A stretch of 64,000 bases of DNA from Harmonia axyridis (GCF_914767665.1 NC_059501.1:77102798-77166797); one strand, 5' to 3'. Counted from the stretch's first letter, positions 21,818 to 33,745 are shown. A program made the numbers and translations. The notes: generated by a model from the sequence alone, not told the origin.

Positions 21818-22584
21818 GTAGGATTTTGAATTAGTCAACTTAGATTATACGTAAATAATGCATTTGTTTTATATTGATTGAAATATGAATCACCTGCTTT
21901 TCAAAAATGAAAAATGTAATTGTCAGTAAAATATAATTTTTCTATCGAATATTTATTCATCGTATTCGATGCGTTGACATTTATACTCTTCAATTAGTAA
22001 ATATCGATGTTTATAATGGAAATCTTCGATAACATTCAAATAGCCATCACAAAATCAGAATTACGTACGAGATTTTTTTTCTGGATTAGGTATTAGTATG
22101 TGAAGGTTGATCCTTTCGTGGAGAATTAAATAATATGCTCCAATAGTTATAGTTCACTGCACTCGTTCTTTGATTCCTTACAATGGAAATTTTTCAAATA
22201 TTTATTTGGTTTTCTCAATACATAGTTCCATTTCTCTGTGAAATATAGTGTAATACCCAAGAAATATATTGGAAAAGTAGTCGATGTTGAAGTTCTATAC
22301 TCTCTGAAAAATATGACCACAGAAAGTTTAATTAGAACTGGTATTTGTAAGACTTGCCGTATCTCTATCTCACTGTGATTTCTTGTTGATGTGTTTTGTG
22401 TCTTAGAGTTTGAGGATAGTGATAATTATAATTAAATAAAGTTAATTCGTGTATTAACCATATCTTAAAAGTTCGACGAAGGACTTCTTCGAGTGTTACT
22501 GTTAATCGTTGAGAGATGATGATTTTTAGTGGTTATGTTGATGGATGCAGATTTTTTCCTGGAACGTATGAAAATAGTGTTTAA

Positions 22585-22651
22585 ATGGAATTGAAGAATA
22601 TGGAGTTTGTCAGAGGATTTTTCGTCTTGTTTCTGGTTCTTCTTTGTTCAG
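22585..22651 (+). CDS. Signal-peptide first exon, unit 2 (partial CDS)
   Basis: Same structure as unit 1. It reads M-E-L-K-N-M-E-F-V-R, then GFFVLFLVLLCS, and ends in phase 1 at CAG|GTAGGA (GT at 22652). It differs from unit 1 by Leu to Phe, Lys to Arg and two silent changes. Start, frame and donor are all preserved, which would allow it to serve as an alternative first exon with its own 5' UTR. Confidence 0.5.
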
Positions 22652-23430
22652 GTAGGATTTTGAATTAGTCAACTTAGATTATACGTGAATAATGCATTTG
22701 TTTTATATTGATTCAAAGATGATATCGAAATATGAATCACCCGCTTTTCAAAAAAAAAAAATGTAATTGTCAGTAAAATATAATTTTTCTCTCGAATATT
22801 CATTCATCTTATTCGATGTGTTGACATTTATCCTCTTCAATTAGTAAATATCGATGTTTATAATGGAAATCTTCGATAATTTTCCAATAGCTATCACAAA
22901 ATCAGAATTACGTACGAGATTTTTTTCTGGATTAGGTATTAGTATGTGAAGGTTGATCCTTTCATGGAGAACAAAATAATATGCTCCAATAGTTATAGTT
23001 CACTGCACTCGTTCTTCAATTTCTTACAATGGAAATTTTTCAAATATTTATTTGGTTTTTTCAATACATAGTTCCATTTCTCTGGGAAATATAATGTAAT
23101 ACCCAAGAAATATATTGGAAAAGTAATCGATGTTGAAGTTCTATACTCTCTGAAAAATATGACCACAGAAAGTTTAATTAGAACTGGTATTTGTAAGACT
23201 TGCCGTATTTCTATCTCACTGTGATTTCTTGTTGATGTGTTTTGTGTCTTAGAGTTCGAGGATAGTGATAATAATAATCAAATAAAGTTAATTCGTGTAT
23301 TAACCATATTTTAAAAGTTCGACGAAGGACTTCTTCGAGTGTTACTGTTGATCGTTGAGAGATAATGATTTTTAGTGGTTATTTTGATGGATGCAGATTT
23401 TTTCCTGGAACCTATGAAGATATTGTTTAA

Positions 23431-23497
23431 ATGGAATTGAAGAATATGGAGTTTGTAAGAGGATTCTTCGTCTTGTTTTTAGTTATTCTTTGTTCAG
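23431..23497 (+). CDS. Signal-peptide first exon, unit 3 (partial CDS)
   Basis: It reads M-E-L-K-N-M-E-F-V-R, then GFFVLFLVILCS, with donor CAG|GTAGGA (GT at 23498). Against unit 2, three codons change silently (Val, Phe, Leu) and one changes Leu to Ile. This mostly silent pattern hints at selection on the peptide, though the sample is tiny. The intron after this exon diverges from units 1 and 2 soon after the donor. Confidence 0.5.
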
Positions 23498-24021
23498 GTA
23501 GGAATAGATCCTTGATCTATTTGTTTTATATCAGTTGAAATATAATAATATCAGTTGGCTTTTTCGGAGAAGGAAACTGTAATTCTGAGCAGAATATGAT
23601 ATAATTTGTTCATTGAATATTTATTTGTCGTATTAGATGCGTTAACAATAATATTCTCGGAAGAGTAAATTTTGGTGTTCAATCATCGAAATCTACGATG
23701 ATTTTCAAGTTGACAGCACAAAATGGGAACCAGTGTATCCGAAAAGGATTCTATGTTGAATTGCTATATTCTTTGGCGGGGCAATATGATCACAGAAAGT
23801 TAGTGAACAACTGGTACTCAGAATGACTTTCGCATTTCACAGTAATTTTTTGTGGATGAATTTAGTGTTCTAAAATTTGAGGATAGTGTAAATATCAATT
23901 GAGGAAGTTAATTCGTGTATCAACCATATCTTGAAGTGTGATTTTCAACAAGAGATGATGTTTGTTAGTGGTGATTTCGATCAATGCAGATATTTCCTGG
24001 AACTTTTGGAGGAAGTCTTCA

Positions 24022-24079
24022 ATTTGAATCAAAGAATATGGAGTTTTTTCGAGGATTTTGCTGATTATTTTTTGTTCAG
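24022..24079 (+). pseudogene. Signal-peptide first exon, unit 4 (decayed)
   Basis: Aligned with the good units, the first ATG is lost (TTTGAATCAAAGAATATGG). From the internal ATG at 24038 the frame stops after eight codons (MEFFRGFC, then TGA) because of an indel in the hydrophobic core. The donor TTCAG|GTAGGA is still present at 24080. This serves as a neutral control for the intact units. Confidence 0.6.
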
Positions 24080-24339
24080 GTAGGATTTTTGAAAATACAT
24101 GAAAAGTGAATTTCTTCAAAATTAGTTGAACAATAATTACGCAAAAATAATAATAAAGTTCATTCATGATTCAATTCAGTAATATTAATGAACAAGATAA
24201 CCACAGAGGTAATAATTTATTGCTCAAAAAAATTCCTGTACGTGGTAAACTATCGGCTTCTTTCGACGATGATTTAGTTTTTTTAGGAAGAACATAATTA
24301 GTACATTCGAAAAATATTCATGAAATTGATGTAAGCAAT

Positions 24340-24690
24340 GGCATAGCCTGGGGAGGGTTAAGGGGGTTCAAACTAACGAAATAAGTATCATATATTAAAG
24401 TCAAATAGCGATGAAAAAAAATAGATTATCCAACCTCCTTGGATATATATACTACTTTTTTCCACTCCCTCTCCCACTGTGATTTCTTATTGATATGTTT
24501 AGCGTCTCATAGTTCTAGTATAGTGATGAAATTATTCGAGTATGTTGATTCAATTCACACAATAACAATATCATGAATGTTCGACGAAAAAATTTTTCGA
24601 AAATATTATTGATTATCATCGATGGATGCCGTTGGATATATGAGAAAAGATATTTACGAAATATCAATCTATACTTGGAATTCGAAGAAC
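24340..24690 (+). pseudogene. First-exon unit 5 (strongly decayed)
   Basis: It matches the 5' UTR part of unit 1 (CACTGTGATTTCTTATTGAT, GTTCGACGAAAAA, GATGGATGCCGTTGG) and ends in TGGAATTCGAAGAACTATAA, the counterpart of TGGAATTGAAGAATATGG. The signal-peptide frame and donor are gone. Confidence 0.55.
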
Positions 24691-25564
24691 TATAATTCTT
24701 CGGTAGAGCAGTGATATTTCAACAAGTGTATAGTAACTTGTGAGCAAATTGATAAACGTCAGAGGCATTGAATGATTGTTCCTCTTAACTTTTTGATTCA
24801 AAATTACAACCATAAAAAAATAGTCAACATTTTTTAATTTCTTCCATCTATTACGTTTACAGATCGGTTTTCGAGTCAGTGTTTTCAAATATGCTAAATA
24901 CGATATCAACATTCCAAATACTGATTGACAACTAAGTTATAAATATTTTGTTACAAGTCCATCGAAATAACCTAGTAATAACATCTTCAACTGGAGGATT
25001 ACGGTGATATTCTCATTGTCAACATGATATTGAATAGAACTCAGACTATTGTCCAGGTAATAAGATGAATTGCTCCATTATGATGTGATCGTAGCAATAT
25101 AATAGGGGATATTGAATAGAATCCAATTCGACATGAATTCAGTCCGAAGTTATAGAATCGTACAATCCTACTGTTAATCACCAATGTCATAATACAATTA
25201 TCGGGAGATTTATTAGAAATAACTGGATTGTTATATTGGACCTCAGATTTCCTTAGATATTTCTCTTGAGTATTGATGTAAACTACTATGCAGAAATGAT
25301 TTTAACCGAAAAATTACATCCAATCATATTCAATTATACTTTTTAATTATTGATAACCAGAATTTCTTTGATATAATTCATCATTTGTGTCTTTTTAGAT
25401 TGTTTTAGGACAAAATCCTGAATGAACCTAGTTGTATAGTGCTCCTGAATTAAACAAATATTACTTAGTGAAATAATTCGAGTGGCGGTATAATAAACGG
25501 ATTATCGTAATTTTTTTAGAGCTACAGAACTTTAAATTGCAATGAAAAAAACTATGGATTATTC
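24691..25564. other. Unassigned AT-rich sequence
   Basis: No exon of the gene whose first exons lie upstream could be identified, and no repeat shared with the rest of the window was seen. If that gene is real, this would be intron. Confidence 0.3.
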
Positions 25565-26335
25565 GATTGACATGAATTTTATTTATCCGCAAGATAATCT
25601 TGTGGCATTACATTTTAAATATGATTTCTGGCATTTGTGACCGTATATCGGCAATAACACGGCGAATGTTGTCTTCCAAATGGTCAAGGGTTTGAGGCTT
25701 ATCCGCATAGACCAATGACTTTACATAGCCCCGCAGAAAGTAGTCTAGCGGTATTAAATCACAAGATCTTGGAGGCCAATTCACAGGTCCAAAACATGAA
25801 GTTAGGCGGTCACCAATTGTGTCTTTCAATAAATCGATTGTGGCACGAGCTGTGTGACATGTTGCGCCGTCTTGTTGGAACCACAGCTCCTGGACATCAT
25901 GGTTGTTCAATTCGGGAATGAAAAAGTTAGTAATCATGGCTCTATACCGATCACCATTGACTGTAACGTTCTGGCCATCATCGTTTTTGAAGAAGTACGG
26001 ATCAATGATTCCACCAGCCCATAAAGCGCACCAAACAGTCAGTTTTTCTGGATGTAACTGTGTTTCGACATACACTTAAGCATAAGCTTCACTCCAAATG
26101 CGGCAGTTTTGTTTGTTGACGTAGCCATTCAACCAGAAGTGCGCTTCGTCGCTAAACAAAATTCGCTTATGAAAATCGGGAACAACGGCAATCTCATTTT
26201 GGGCCCATTCAACGAATCTACGCCTTACTATTCTATTCATGATGAATTGCCAAACCAAACTGAGAATAAATCACTTGACAGCTGTTAAATCGGTTGCCAT
26301 CTTGAACAGTAATGCCAACTTAAAGTTAAATATCT
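25565..26335 (-). mobile_element. Mariner-like element of DD41D type, internally deleted
   Basis: The region carries the remaining transposase codons plus flanking sequence resembling the ends of such elements (a run leading to AAACACCCTCTATAAG at about 26335). Exact ends and TA duplications were not resolved. The N-terminal part of the coding region is missing: 5' leader-like sequence is joined directly to the middle of the transposase near 26250. Confidence 0.6.
25608..26258 (-). pseudogene. Mariner-like transposase, DD41D type, truncated
   Basis: DDE transposase fragment. It begins at about 26258 with RRRFVEWAQNEIAVV, then the first catalytic block ILFSDEAHFWLNGYVNKQN. A stop codon after WSEAYA interrupts the frame. 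The rest (25608-26075, 155 codons) reads LTVWCALWAGGIIDPYFF, the second catalytic block WFQQDGATCHTA and the third SCDLIPLDYFL, with 41 residues between the second and third Asp. Spacing of 41 defines the DD41D (rosa-like) group and separates it from the DD34D copies here. It ends IRSQ-MPEIIFKM. By comparison with the family as I know it, a segment of roughly 20 residues before the end is missing. Inactive. Confidence 0.85.
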
Positions 26336-26451
26336 GGAAAAAAAAACACCCTCTATAAGCAGATTTTGATTTGAAAGGGTAAATAAGCAAAGAACGGAAA
26401 GTAAAGAATTAATTATTTTTATTGGAAATTCAGTAAATGTATTCATAAATG

Positions 26452-26575
26452 ATGTTTGAAATAACCTCCATCATTCCTATACAAGCAAGTGCCCTCTTTC
26501 TCATTTCTTTAGTTGTTACTTTTCGCCTAAAATTTATTCTCATACTCTTCTCGCTGCTTCGTCTAATCTAACGGT
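26452..26575 (-). pseudogene. C-terminal scrap of a Tc1/mariner-like transposase
   Basis: The minus strand reads VTTKEMRKRALACI and, after a one-base shift, NDGGYFKHHL and a stop. This resembles the CIxxNGGHFEHLL ending of many insect Tc1-like transposases. It is about 120 bp upstream of the DD41D copy but belongs to a different group. Nothing more of the protein is visible. Confidence 0.4.
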
Positions 26576-27429
26576 GTTACATCCGGACTTTTCTCGGTGG
26601 CCACGAAAATAATACAAAATTATAATCAAATTTGGCCAACGTAGAAAAAATTCACGAAAAATGTTTACACATTTACAAAACTACAAATGTTTTAATTTTC
26701 CTTCGTACCCACCCGATCACAGAAAACCCTTCCGTTAGTCTGAATTAAGCGGAAAGTTTTCAATTCATCAGATTTGTTTTCTCCCAATGACCCCCGATAA
26801 AGATACGATGAACATTTCGAATCTGGGTCATTCACATAACTTGGAACTTTGGTAAGGGGAAAATTCTCAACTTCGAAGGGGCGAACTCCGCTCATTCTGG
26901 GGGATGGAAATTATTTCAGTTTTGTTCCACGGTTTGTTTTCGCAGTTAACCTAGAGAAGTGATGGTGTTGTATGGAACTATGAACCATTCTTCTGAATGT
27001 ACTCTGATGGTTAGGGGAAAAGCGCGGAAGTGTTTACGGGATTGCATTTCGAGGAGAAATTTTTACGAATGGAAATGGTGCAGTCGAAGTCATAATAATG
27101 AGATTTTCTGAAGTACCGTCATGTAAAATATTATAGTATAGGGGATTTATGTGGAGTTCGAATGAACGGAGAATGAGGTTTTTTTTTTTCAAATGAGAAG
27201 TTTATAATTCTCTGTTAGGGAGTATAATTGATATGATCTTGCAGAATTAGAATTTTTGTAGAATTATACTTGAACATAATGAATTCAATATCGAAATGAA
27301 TGAAAAATATTTATATACTTATATGAAGTCACATGAAAAAATTTAATATAAAACTCAATATCTCTGAAATGCGTGATATTTTTGGAAAACCGATGCTTTT
27401 CGAGAAATCTGGAGTAAAAAACTGCTTTA
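26576..27429. other. Unassigned sequence
   Basis: 26690-27110 is slightly GC-richer and single-copy in appearance; 27120-27429 is AT-rich. No gene or element was recognised. Confidence 0.3.
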
Positions 27430-28058
27430 AAAAATATAGATCTACTGCCTTAAAAAATTGAAAGAAAAATAAAAGTTCCTTCATGGGAATATTGTATCAT
27501 TTTATTGATTGGTTCGACTAAATTGATCACGAAAATGCTTACAGTTAGGCGATCCGAACATTATTTCAGAAATTATAGGTAAAAATCTGAAATTTTCGAG
27601 AAAAAAATTTATAATATTTCTGCGGCTGCAACTTCTCCTGGACGTAAGCTACGCCCTTGAAACCTCAGTATGTGTTGGATCGGAACATGATGTTTGAAAA
27701 ACGTTTTTATTTGAGGGGTTTGTGATGAATAATTCAGGAGATACAACGATTTTTGGAAGGAAATTGAATTTTTTTCCAAATTTCGAGTTCAAATTTCCTC
27801 AAAACAGTGAGCTCTCCGAAGAATCGGGGAGCGGTGCCAGAATTGACGATCTCTGATTAGCTGAATTCAGATCTCACCTGAAAAAATTTTTGTCGAAAAA
27901 TTTTCGTAAAATTTTCCATACCTCAGTATGTTTTGGATCGGAACTTGATGTTTGAAAAACATTTTATATTTTATATTTGAGGGATCTGGTTAGCCGAATT
28001 TCGATCCCACCTGAAAAATTTTCCTTAAAAAAATTTTCGTGAAATTTTCCATACCTAG
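27430..28058. repeat. Diverged satellite relic, one unit plus a deleted second unit
   Basis: 27430-27920 follows the 477-bp satellite unit (AAAAGTTCCTTCATGGGAAT, AACGTTTTTATTTGAGGGGT, CGAATTC near 27860). At 27905-28058 a second unit starts (CAGTATGTTTTGGATCGGAA) but jumps from GAGGGATCTG directly to GTTAGCCGAATTTCGATC, an internal deletion of about 130 bp. This locus therefore once held at least two tandem units. Confidence 0.8.
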
Positions 28059-28380
28059 CAATTAGACCTATTTTTAAATCACCAACTCTCCTCTTCATCT
28101 TTAAGAAGGTAATTGAATTTGAGACATCCGAAATAAACACACCGATAAAAGTCATGGCATTGTTACGCAAACGACGACATATTTATCAAAAACATTAAGT
28201 CAAAAGTGTGCTTGCAACTTTACTTCAATCGAAAGGTATTGGGTCTTATAATTGTACAATATTTAAGAAGGGGTGCCAGATAGTTTTTATTCATTTGATC
28301 TGACTTTTTCCAAGTAATTTAATCAACTAAAACCGCCAAAATAAACTGTAGTCTAAATAAGAATTTTTATGGAACTACCT
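28059..28380. other. Unassigned sequence
   Basis: AT-rich and short; no feature recognised between the satellite relic and the 300-bp repeat. Confidence 0.3.
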
Positions 28381-29175
28381 ACTTACTATTATGCCGCCTC
28401 CTATAAAACTCTGTTACCTCACGGCAACGCAAGCTAGGAGGTATCTATATTATCCAAGCTTTATACATGCGCGACACACAACAACAGCAATCAGGATCTT
28501 CATCAGACTTGAAGCACCAACTATAACTATATTAGGTCTTCAGATGTGAACTGCAGCAACATTTGTCATATGAACATTTTCATAGGCACTCCAATGAGAA
28601 GGTTATCATTATCTTGATTTTTATTGTTTTGAAATAGCCATAATTAATAGAGGAAATCTAAACAATACAAATCTTATTTATAAAGATTAAAGCAATTAAC
28701 TCCAAAACTTCACTTTTACCTTTTGTCCTCTAACACTGTAATACTTTAGGGATGAAGAGGCTGGTAGATATCTATATTATCCTGGCATTATACAGGCACG
28801 ACACAAAACTGCAATCAATCTTGGTGCATCAACATAAACTACAGTAGGCTTTTAGGTTTGCAATGGAGAAATAATTGTCATAGAAACAATTTCAACCCTT
28901 CATTAAGAAGATTATTATCCCAATTTCTAATGCGTTCTAATCACCATCTAATGTAATTCATAAAATACAACAATTAACTCCTAAAATTTACTATTACGCT
29001 GCGTCCTATAAAACTCTATTACCTTACGGCGACGCAAGCTAGGAGAGGTATCTATATTATCCAAGCTTTATACATGCGCGACACACAACAACTGCAATCA
29101 GGATCTTCATCAGTCCTAGACACCAACATAAACTATATTAGGGCTTCAGGTGTGCACTAGAGAAATAATGAAAGA
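28381..29175. repeat. Tandem repeat of about 280-325 bp, three copies
   Basis: Copies start near 28381, 28707 and 28986. The first and third are close to each other (CCTATAAAACTCT, TTATACATGCGCGACACACA, CAATCAGGATCTTCATCAG). The middle copy is more diverged (TATACAGGCACGACACAAAA). No protein-coding pattern was seen. Confidence 0.8.
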
Positions 29176-29849
29176 CATTCGGATTCTAGTTAGTATCTTG
29201 TTGATTTACTCCGTTGTATGGCGCTTATTTGCGCCATAAATCTAGATTATCGTCGCGGTAGACCGGCTTTTGGCTGTAAACTCAATTTCCCAATGGAGGT
29301 ACATGTTTGCCGTGAAAGATAGAAAAGATCTTTTGCGTTATTGTTATTTCGAACCTGGCTTATGGGTGTCAGGCCTGCTATTCCTTCGGGGAAACGATCG
29401 ACGTATTGATAAAGTGCAGCGGAAGAGCTGGTTCTCTTCGAGAGTGTAGGTAAATGTTTGAATTTTTTTTCTTGGTTGGATAATTTTTATGGTTGTTTTC
29501 AACTGAGTTGTATGAACTTGAAGGACGTTATTGTTGATCAGTTAAGATTGAATTAGAAAAAGATATTGATGCTAACGAATTTGGATTTTTTAATGAATTT
29601 TAAGGTAAAAAAATTTCTTCATGAATTTGTTCCCAAACTAAAATGAGATATTGATTGACTTTATGAAGCAATATCAACTAATATGTCCCGGACACAGATG
29701 GAATCACTAGTGACTTACAATTTTTTTTCTCGTTAGTACCAAGCTACAAAAGATGAACATCAAAATTTCGGAACATAGATTACAGTCTGGGCCTAGGCAA
29801 AAAAACAAGGTCTAATAAGTCTGGATTGTCGGTCATTCAGGAAATGATT
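29176..29849. other. Unassigned; small open frame ending at a splice-donor-like site
   Basis: 29312-29453 contains an open + strand frame ending ...GSLREC at TGTAG|GTAAAT in less AT-rich sequence. It could be an exon or chance. A 7-bp-arm hairpin (ATGGCGC/GCGCCAT) lies at 29218-29237. No domain was recognised. Confidence 0.25.
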
Positions 29850-30480
29850 ATTTCCGGCCTAGTCCGGAAAGTACGTATTTCCCGGACTAGGCCGGAAAAG
29901 AATCATAGAATCCATAGCAACCGAGATAACGGCTGACAGTTCATATGAAATTAGTTGTCAAAAATTGATCAAAAATGTTTTTTGATCGCAATCGCAATAA
30001 TATATGGAAAGCAGCAGCGATAGTGTTATTTTACATGGTTGCCGAAAAAATATTGTACGCAACACGCCCGAAAATGTTTTTTTTGGACTCACAGACTTCC
30101 AGGACTCGTTTACGCTCGTCCTGGAATTTTGTCTATTCGTCCAAAACAACCCTATTTTCCGGACTTGTTACGTAATAGTAATTTACGTAGTGCGTGTTGT
30201 TGTTGCTTACAATATTTTTTCGGCAACCATATAAAATAACACTATCACTGCTGCTTTCCATATTTTATTGCGATTGCGATCAAAAAACATGCAAATTTTT
30301 GACAACTAATTTCATATGAACTGTCAGCCGTTATCTCGGTTGCTATGGATTCTATGATTCTTTTCCGGCCTAGTCCGGGAAGTACGTACTTTCCGGACTA
30401 GGCCGGGAAATGCTACTTTCTCAAAGAAAAAGCGTCCGGGAGGTGAGCACTTCCCGGACGGTTGCCGAAAAATTACTATT
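29850..30480. mobile_element. Foldback element, two inverted units (family F, copy 1)
   Basis: The left arm (29850-30067) and right arm (30192-30410) are reverse complements over about 218 bp with few differences. Each arm carries its own palindrome (CCGGCCTAGTCCGG against CCGGACTAGGCCGG around AGTACGTA). The right arm continues into a second small hairpin, CGTCCGGGAGG/CTTCCCGGACG, at about 30428-30458. The spacer contains CCAGGACTCG/CGTCCTGG. A single-unit relative at 53935-54330 shows that copy 1 is two units joined head to head, the second lacking its spacer. No transposase; frames inside it are repeat translations. Confidence 0.85.
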
Positions 30481-31292
30481 CTGTGGACAAAATCGAAAAA
30501 ACACGATGCAAAGTAATATTTTCCAAAGAAAAGCATTCGTGCAAGTGCCACCAGCACTCATTCTTTTTGTTGAAATATTAATTAGCAACGTTATTTTCGA
30601 TTTTTATTGGAAAAATTAGATGTCTTTATGATATCACTTACGTTAATTCTGGGAGATGTGAATAATTTCTTTCCAACGATTCAAACAGTTGATTTAACCT
30701 AGTGAACGAAAAATTCAGAAATGACTTTGAATTTTCCGAAAAATCAACGAATTAAAAAAACTATAATCAAGGGAATATTGGGTATTTCTTCTCCATTATC
30801 GTTCTTGCATTTTCTATAGTTCTTCTATGCCATCTACATAAAATTCAGCGAGAAACTTTAAATCTCTAATCACTGAAATAATGGGTAATTCTTTTCCAAT
30901 GTTTTCTTAAATTTTCTCTAGTGCTGAAGATGTGATCATGTGATCATAAATTTTGCACGGAGCTTGAAAATGGTGTAGTTATACCTGATCCACTCAGCTT
31001 TGACTCTGTCGATTATAATTCTGATCACCCGATTAACTTGAAATTTCGCATAGGGCTTAAAATTTACAATTTACATCTGCATGCAGATTTTTAATTCGAT
31101 TGTAAATAAATTTTTAAAGTTATCTTGTTTACGAACGGAAGGAATCTTATTTGAGAGGGATTCGTTATTAGTGAGTAGATTCTTGTGGTTCGAGATCATT
31201 CCCATTCCAGAATTCAAAAATTACATTCATTATGATGAAATGAAAGGGATCCGAGAATGAAGGGGTAACATTCATCACAAATTTCACCAGAA
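30481..31292. other. Unassigned AT-rich sequence
   Basis: No shared repeat or coding signal recognised. Confidence 0.3.
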
Positions 31293-31695
31293 TAGTTATT
31301 TATAATACAAGTGCAGAAGGCATTGATATTCTTCCACGAGTTCAAAATTCAAAAACGAGCCACGAAGTGGCAAGTTTTGGAATGAACGAGTGGTAGAATG
31401 AGCCTTCTGTACGAGTATTATACATTATTTTCTCTAATTAATTGCATTTTTATTGAAATTAATGAAATATTTCCATAAATATCATTTAGTGATTTTTGCA
31501 TTGAAAAATGTTGGTTGGCAGAACTGATTTCTTTAAGGTAAATTGATGAATTGACAGATAAAGCCGTGGCGGAAAGTTCGGAGTATCAACATATAATAAT
31601 GAAATATAACCATGAAAACTGTGCGTTTCTGATATATTCTCGCACGATTTTGTTCTACAAGATGTGGAAGAATGAACGAAATAACCACAGAATTA
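31293..31695. mobile_element. Non-autonomous element B, copy 1 (403 bp)
   Basis: Nearly identical to 42869-43271, which has exactly the same length. The first 130 bp form an imperfect hairpin centred on GCCACGAAGTGGC, with outer arms AATACAAGTGCAGAAGGC and GCCTTCTGTACGAGTATT. Next comes a module opening ATTTTCTCTAATTAAT and closing CAGAATTA followed by GAGCAAAA, inverted relatives of each other. No coding capacity. Flanks of this copy do not show a clear target duplication. Confidence 0.8.
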
Positions 31696-33689
31696 GAGCA
31701 AAAACCTTCAGGAGTACAGAAGAACCTGATGAGATATCTGAAAAGATACAAATTGCCTGAATCGATTCTTAATCTATCTTCTCTCCTCCTTTATATTTCT
31801 TGTTCTGTATCCAGTTTGCCGATATGAGCATAGAGTAATATCATGCCATAAATCAGAATTATTTAGCTGCGCCACCTATGCTGCGACGTTGAAATTCAAT
31901 CTCTCACATAAAGTGCAGATGGATATTCGTTTGGGGTTCAAGTATCTTGCGGATAAGGGTAAAAACTATCTGTTATATACGGATCTATATATCTCGAATG
32001 GATCATTCGATGAGGTGCATGAGGGTGGTTTCAGACGACGGTCTGATGTTTCTGTTTCACGTATCAAATTTCGTTCTGTTGACTATTTCTGCTGGACTTT
32101 AGGATGGTTGCTAGTGGTTCCTAGCAAACAGTATGTTATTCACATGCTTGTAGTATACTTCAATACAAGCCAATTATTTTGAAAACAAAAAAACACGAGA
32201 AATATATATTTTTTTGATAAAGTAGATCTACTGAAATACTCCTTGAGGAAGCCTGGATTCAATAAAGTTTTAAATAACAAGTTCTTGGTTTTTACGGTGA
32301 CATCGCCTGTAGACATTCGATGATCTTGGATTTTAATTTCAAGGTCAAATAGCTTTTCGATCCAGGAATTCAAATTTTCATTCATAGAAATAGGTATAAG
32401 TAAGAAAAACACACTTATTTTAACAATTTTATTCATTGGCATTAGGTTTCGTTTTTTTTAAACCATCATCAGGCCAGCTGAAAGGTACAATTTTAGTTAC
32501 AATCTTCAATACATAATATTTTCTTTACAGAATTGTTATTTCCTTGAAGAACTGAAAACATTTTGTTAACATTGTTTTTTCCATGAAATATTTTTTTTTT
32601 TGAGATAAAAAGTGTTTCATGCTTAAGATGGTCATAATAACTACTAAAAAGTTACATATTTATTTACCATAAAATCATGCGTTTTTAATTTCCGCATGAA
32701 CATATTCAGAAATAAAAACTAGGCTGTTTTCGAAATATACACATAATAAAGTTAGAATCATATCATTGGAAACTAAAGAAAAGAAACATATTTATAAAAT
32801 TTCGATATTGCAGAATCAATCAGATTTCACTTAAATCAAGTGTTCCATGATTTTAGTTCTATTCAACCTAAAATTAAGTTATGTAACTTCTACAAGGAAA
32901 CGTTTAAGTTATTCTGATCTGATAATTTCATGAACCACACAATATCATCTGGAAAATTAACTTATTTCTTTCGATAAATTTTTATTATCGGCTAACAGGA
33001 ACCAACAAGATAAAGAAAAAACAAGAAAAAAAGTCTCATTCCATAATTAGATGACTATATTCAATGGTATATCTAAAAATATAAGTATTCCTTATTTTGT
33101 AAAGCATATATTTATAATAATAATAAATATTCATTAATAATAATGATAATTTGTTCATTTCTAGAATTATTAGCATACAGACAATAGAATGGAAACAAAT
33201 CATATTGGCACATTATCGCCTAAAATCATTATGATAATAATGTATCACAGAATACCTTGAATTCCTACGAAGAATGAGGTTCACATTTCAATATAAATTG
33301 GAATGGGTCTTTTCGACAGGCTTTGATATCTTTAATGATTTTTATTGCACTGGGAAGATACCTAAATAATTTAATTCCTATATACAGTGAGTCAGTATTT
33401 AGGCACAGGAAAAAAATATGAGAACATTTTTATAGTATCATTGAAATTTCTGTATTCATCTCAGTACTTATTATTTTTGATGAAGAAAAACCAAATTCTG
33501 AATAAATAAAGTCCTAGGAGTGTCATTATATTATTATAATGAATATATGCTTTTCAAAATAAGGGATATATGTTTCGATATATCATTAAATATAATCGTC
33601 CAAGTATGGAATGAGACATTCTTTTCCTTTTTTCGAAATATATTTATTGTTTTTATTTACTATTTCTTTTTCTAAAGAATGTATACATA

Positions 33690-33691
<2 letters not shown>
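31696..33691. other. Unassigned AT-rich sequence
   Basis: Contains at 32463-32483 the phrase CCATCATCAGGCCAGCTGAA, also present in both arms of the foldback at 38903-39821. A 97-codon + strand frame at 31889-32182 (starting MKFNLSHKVQMDIRLGFKYL) is open in slightly richer sequence but has no recognised domain. I treat it as unsupported. Confidence 0.3.

Positions 33692-33741
<50 letters not shown>
33692..33741. repeat. (AT)n microsatellite, about 25 units
   Basis: Fifty uninterrupted bases of alternating A and T. The Tyr-Ile runs in frames crossing it are artefacts. Confidence 0.97.

Positions 33742-33745
<4 letters not shown>

Larger units (their letters stand above)
21513..24690 (+). repeat. 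Tandem array of 5'UTR/first-exon units (three good, two decayed)
   Basis: Units start at about 21513, 22349 and 23199, each opening with a variant of GACTTGCC followed by TATCTCACTGTGATTTCTTG. Two degenerate units lie at about 23790 and about 24340. Good units contain about 240 bp of 5' UTR-like sequence, a 67-nt signal-peptide exon and the start of an intron. ATG spacing is 834 and 846 bp. The fifth unit shares extra upstream sequence with the first (AAAAAAAATAGATTA, then ACC or CC before TTGGAT), so it dates from an older, larger duplication. The first two units also share intronic sequence for about 500 bp. Confidence 0.85.

Noticed and set aside
29168..29240. 23-codon frame resembling a signal peptide (MKDIRILVSILLIYSVVW)
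   Set aside because: It ends in a stop with no splice donor, and hydrophobic short frames are common in AT-rich DNA.
31889..32182. 97-codon + strand frame starting MKFNLSHKVQ
   Set aside because: No recognised domain, repeat or splice context; kept only as a note.
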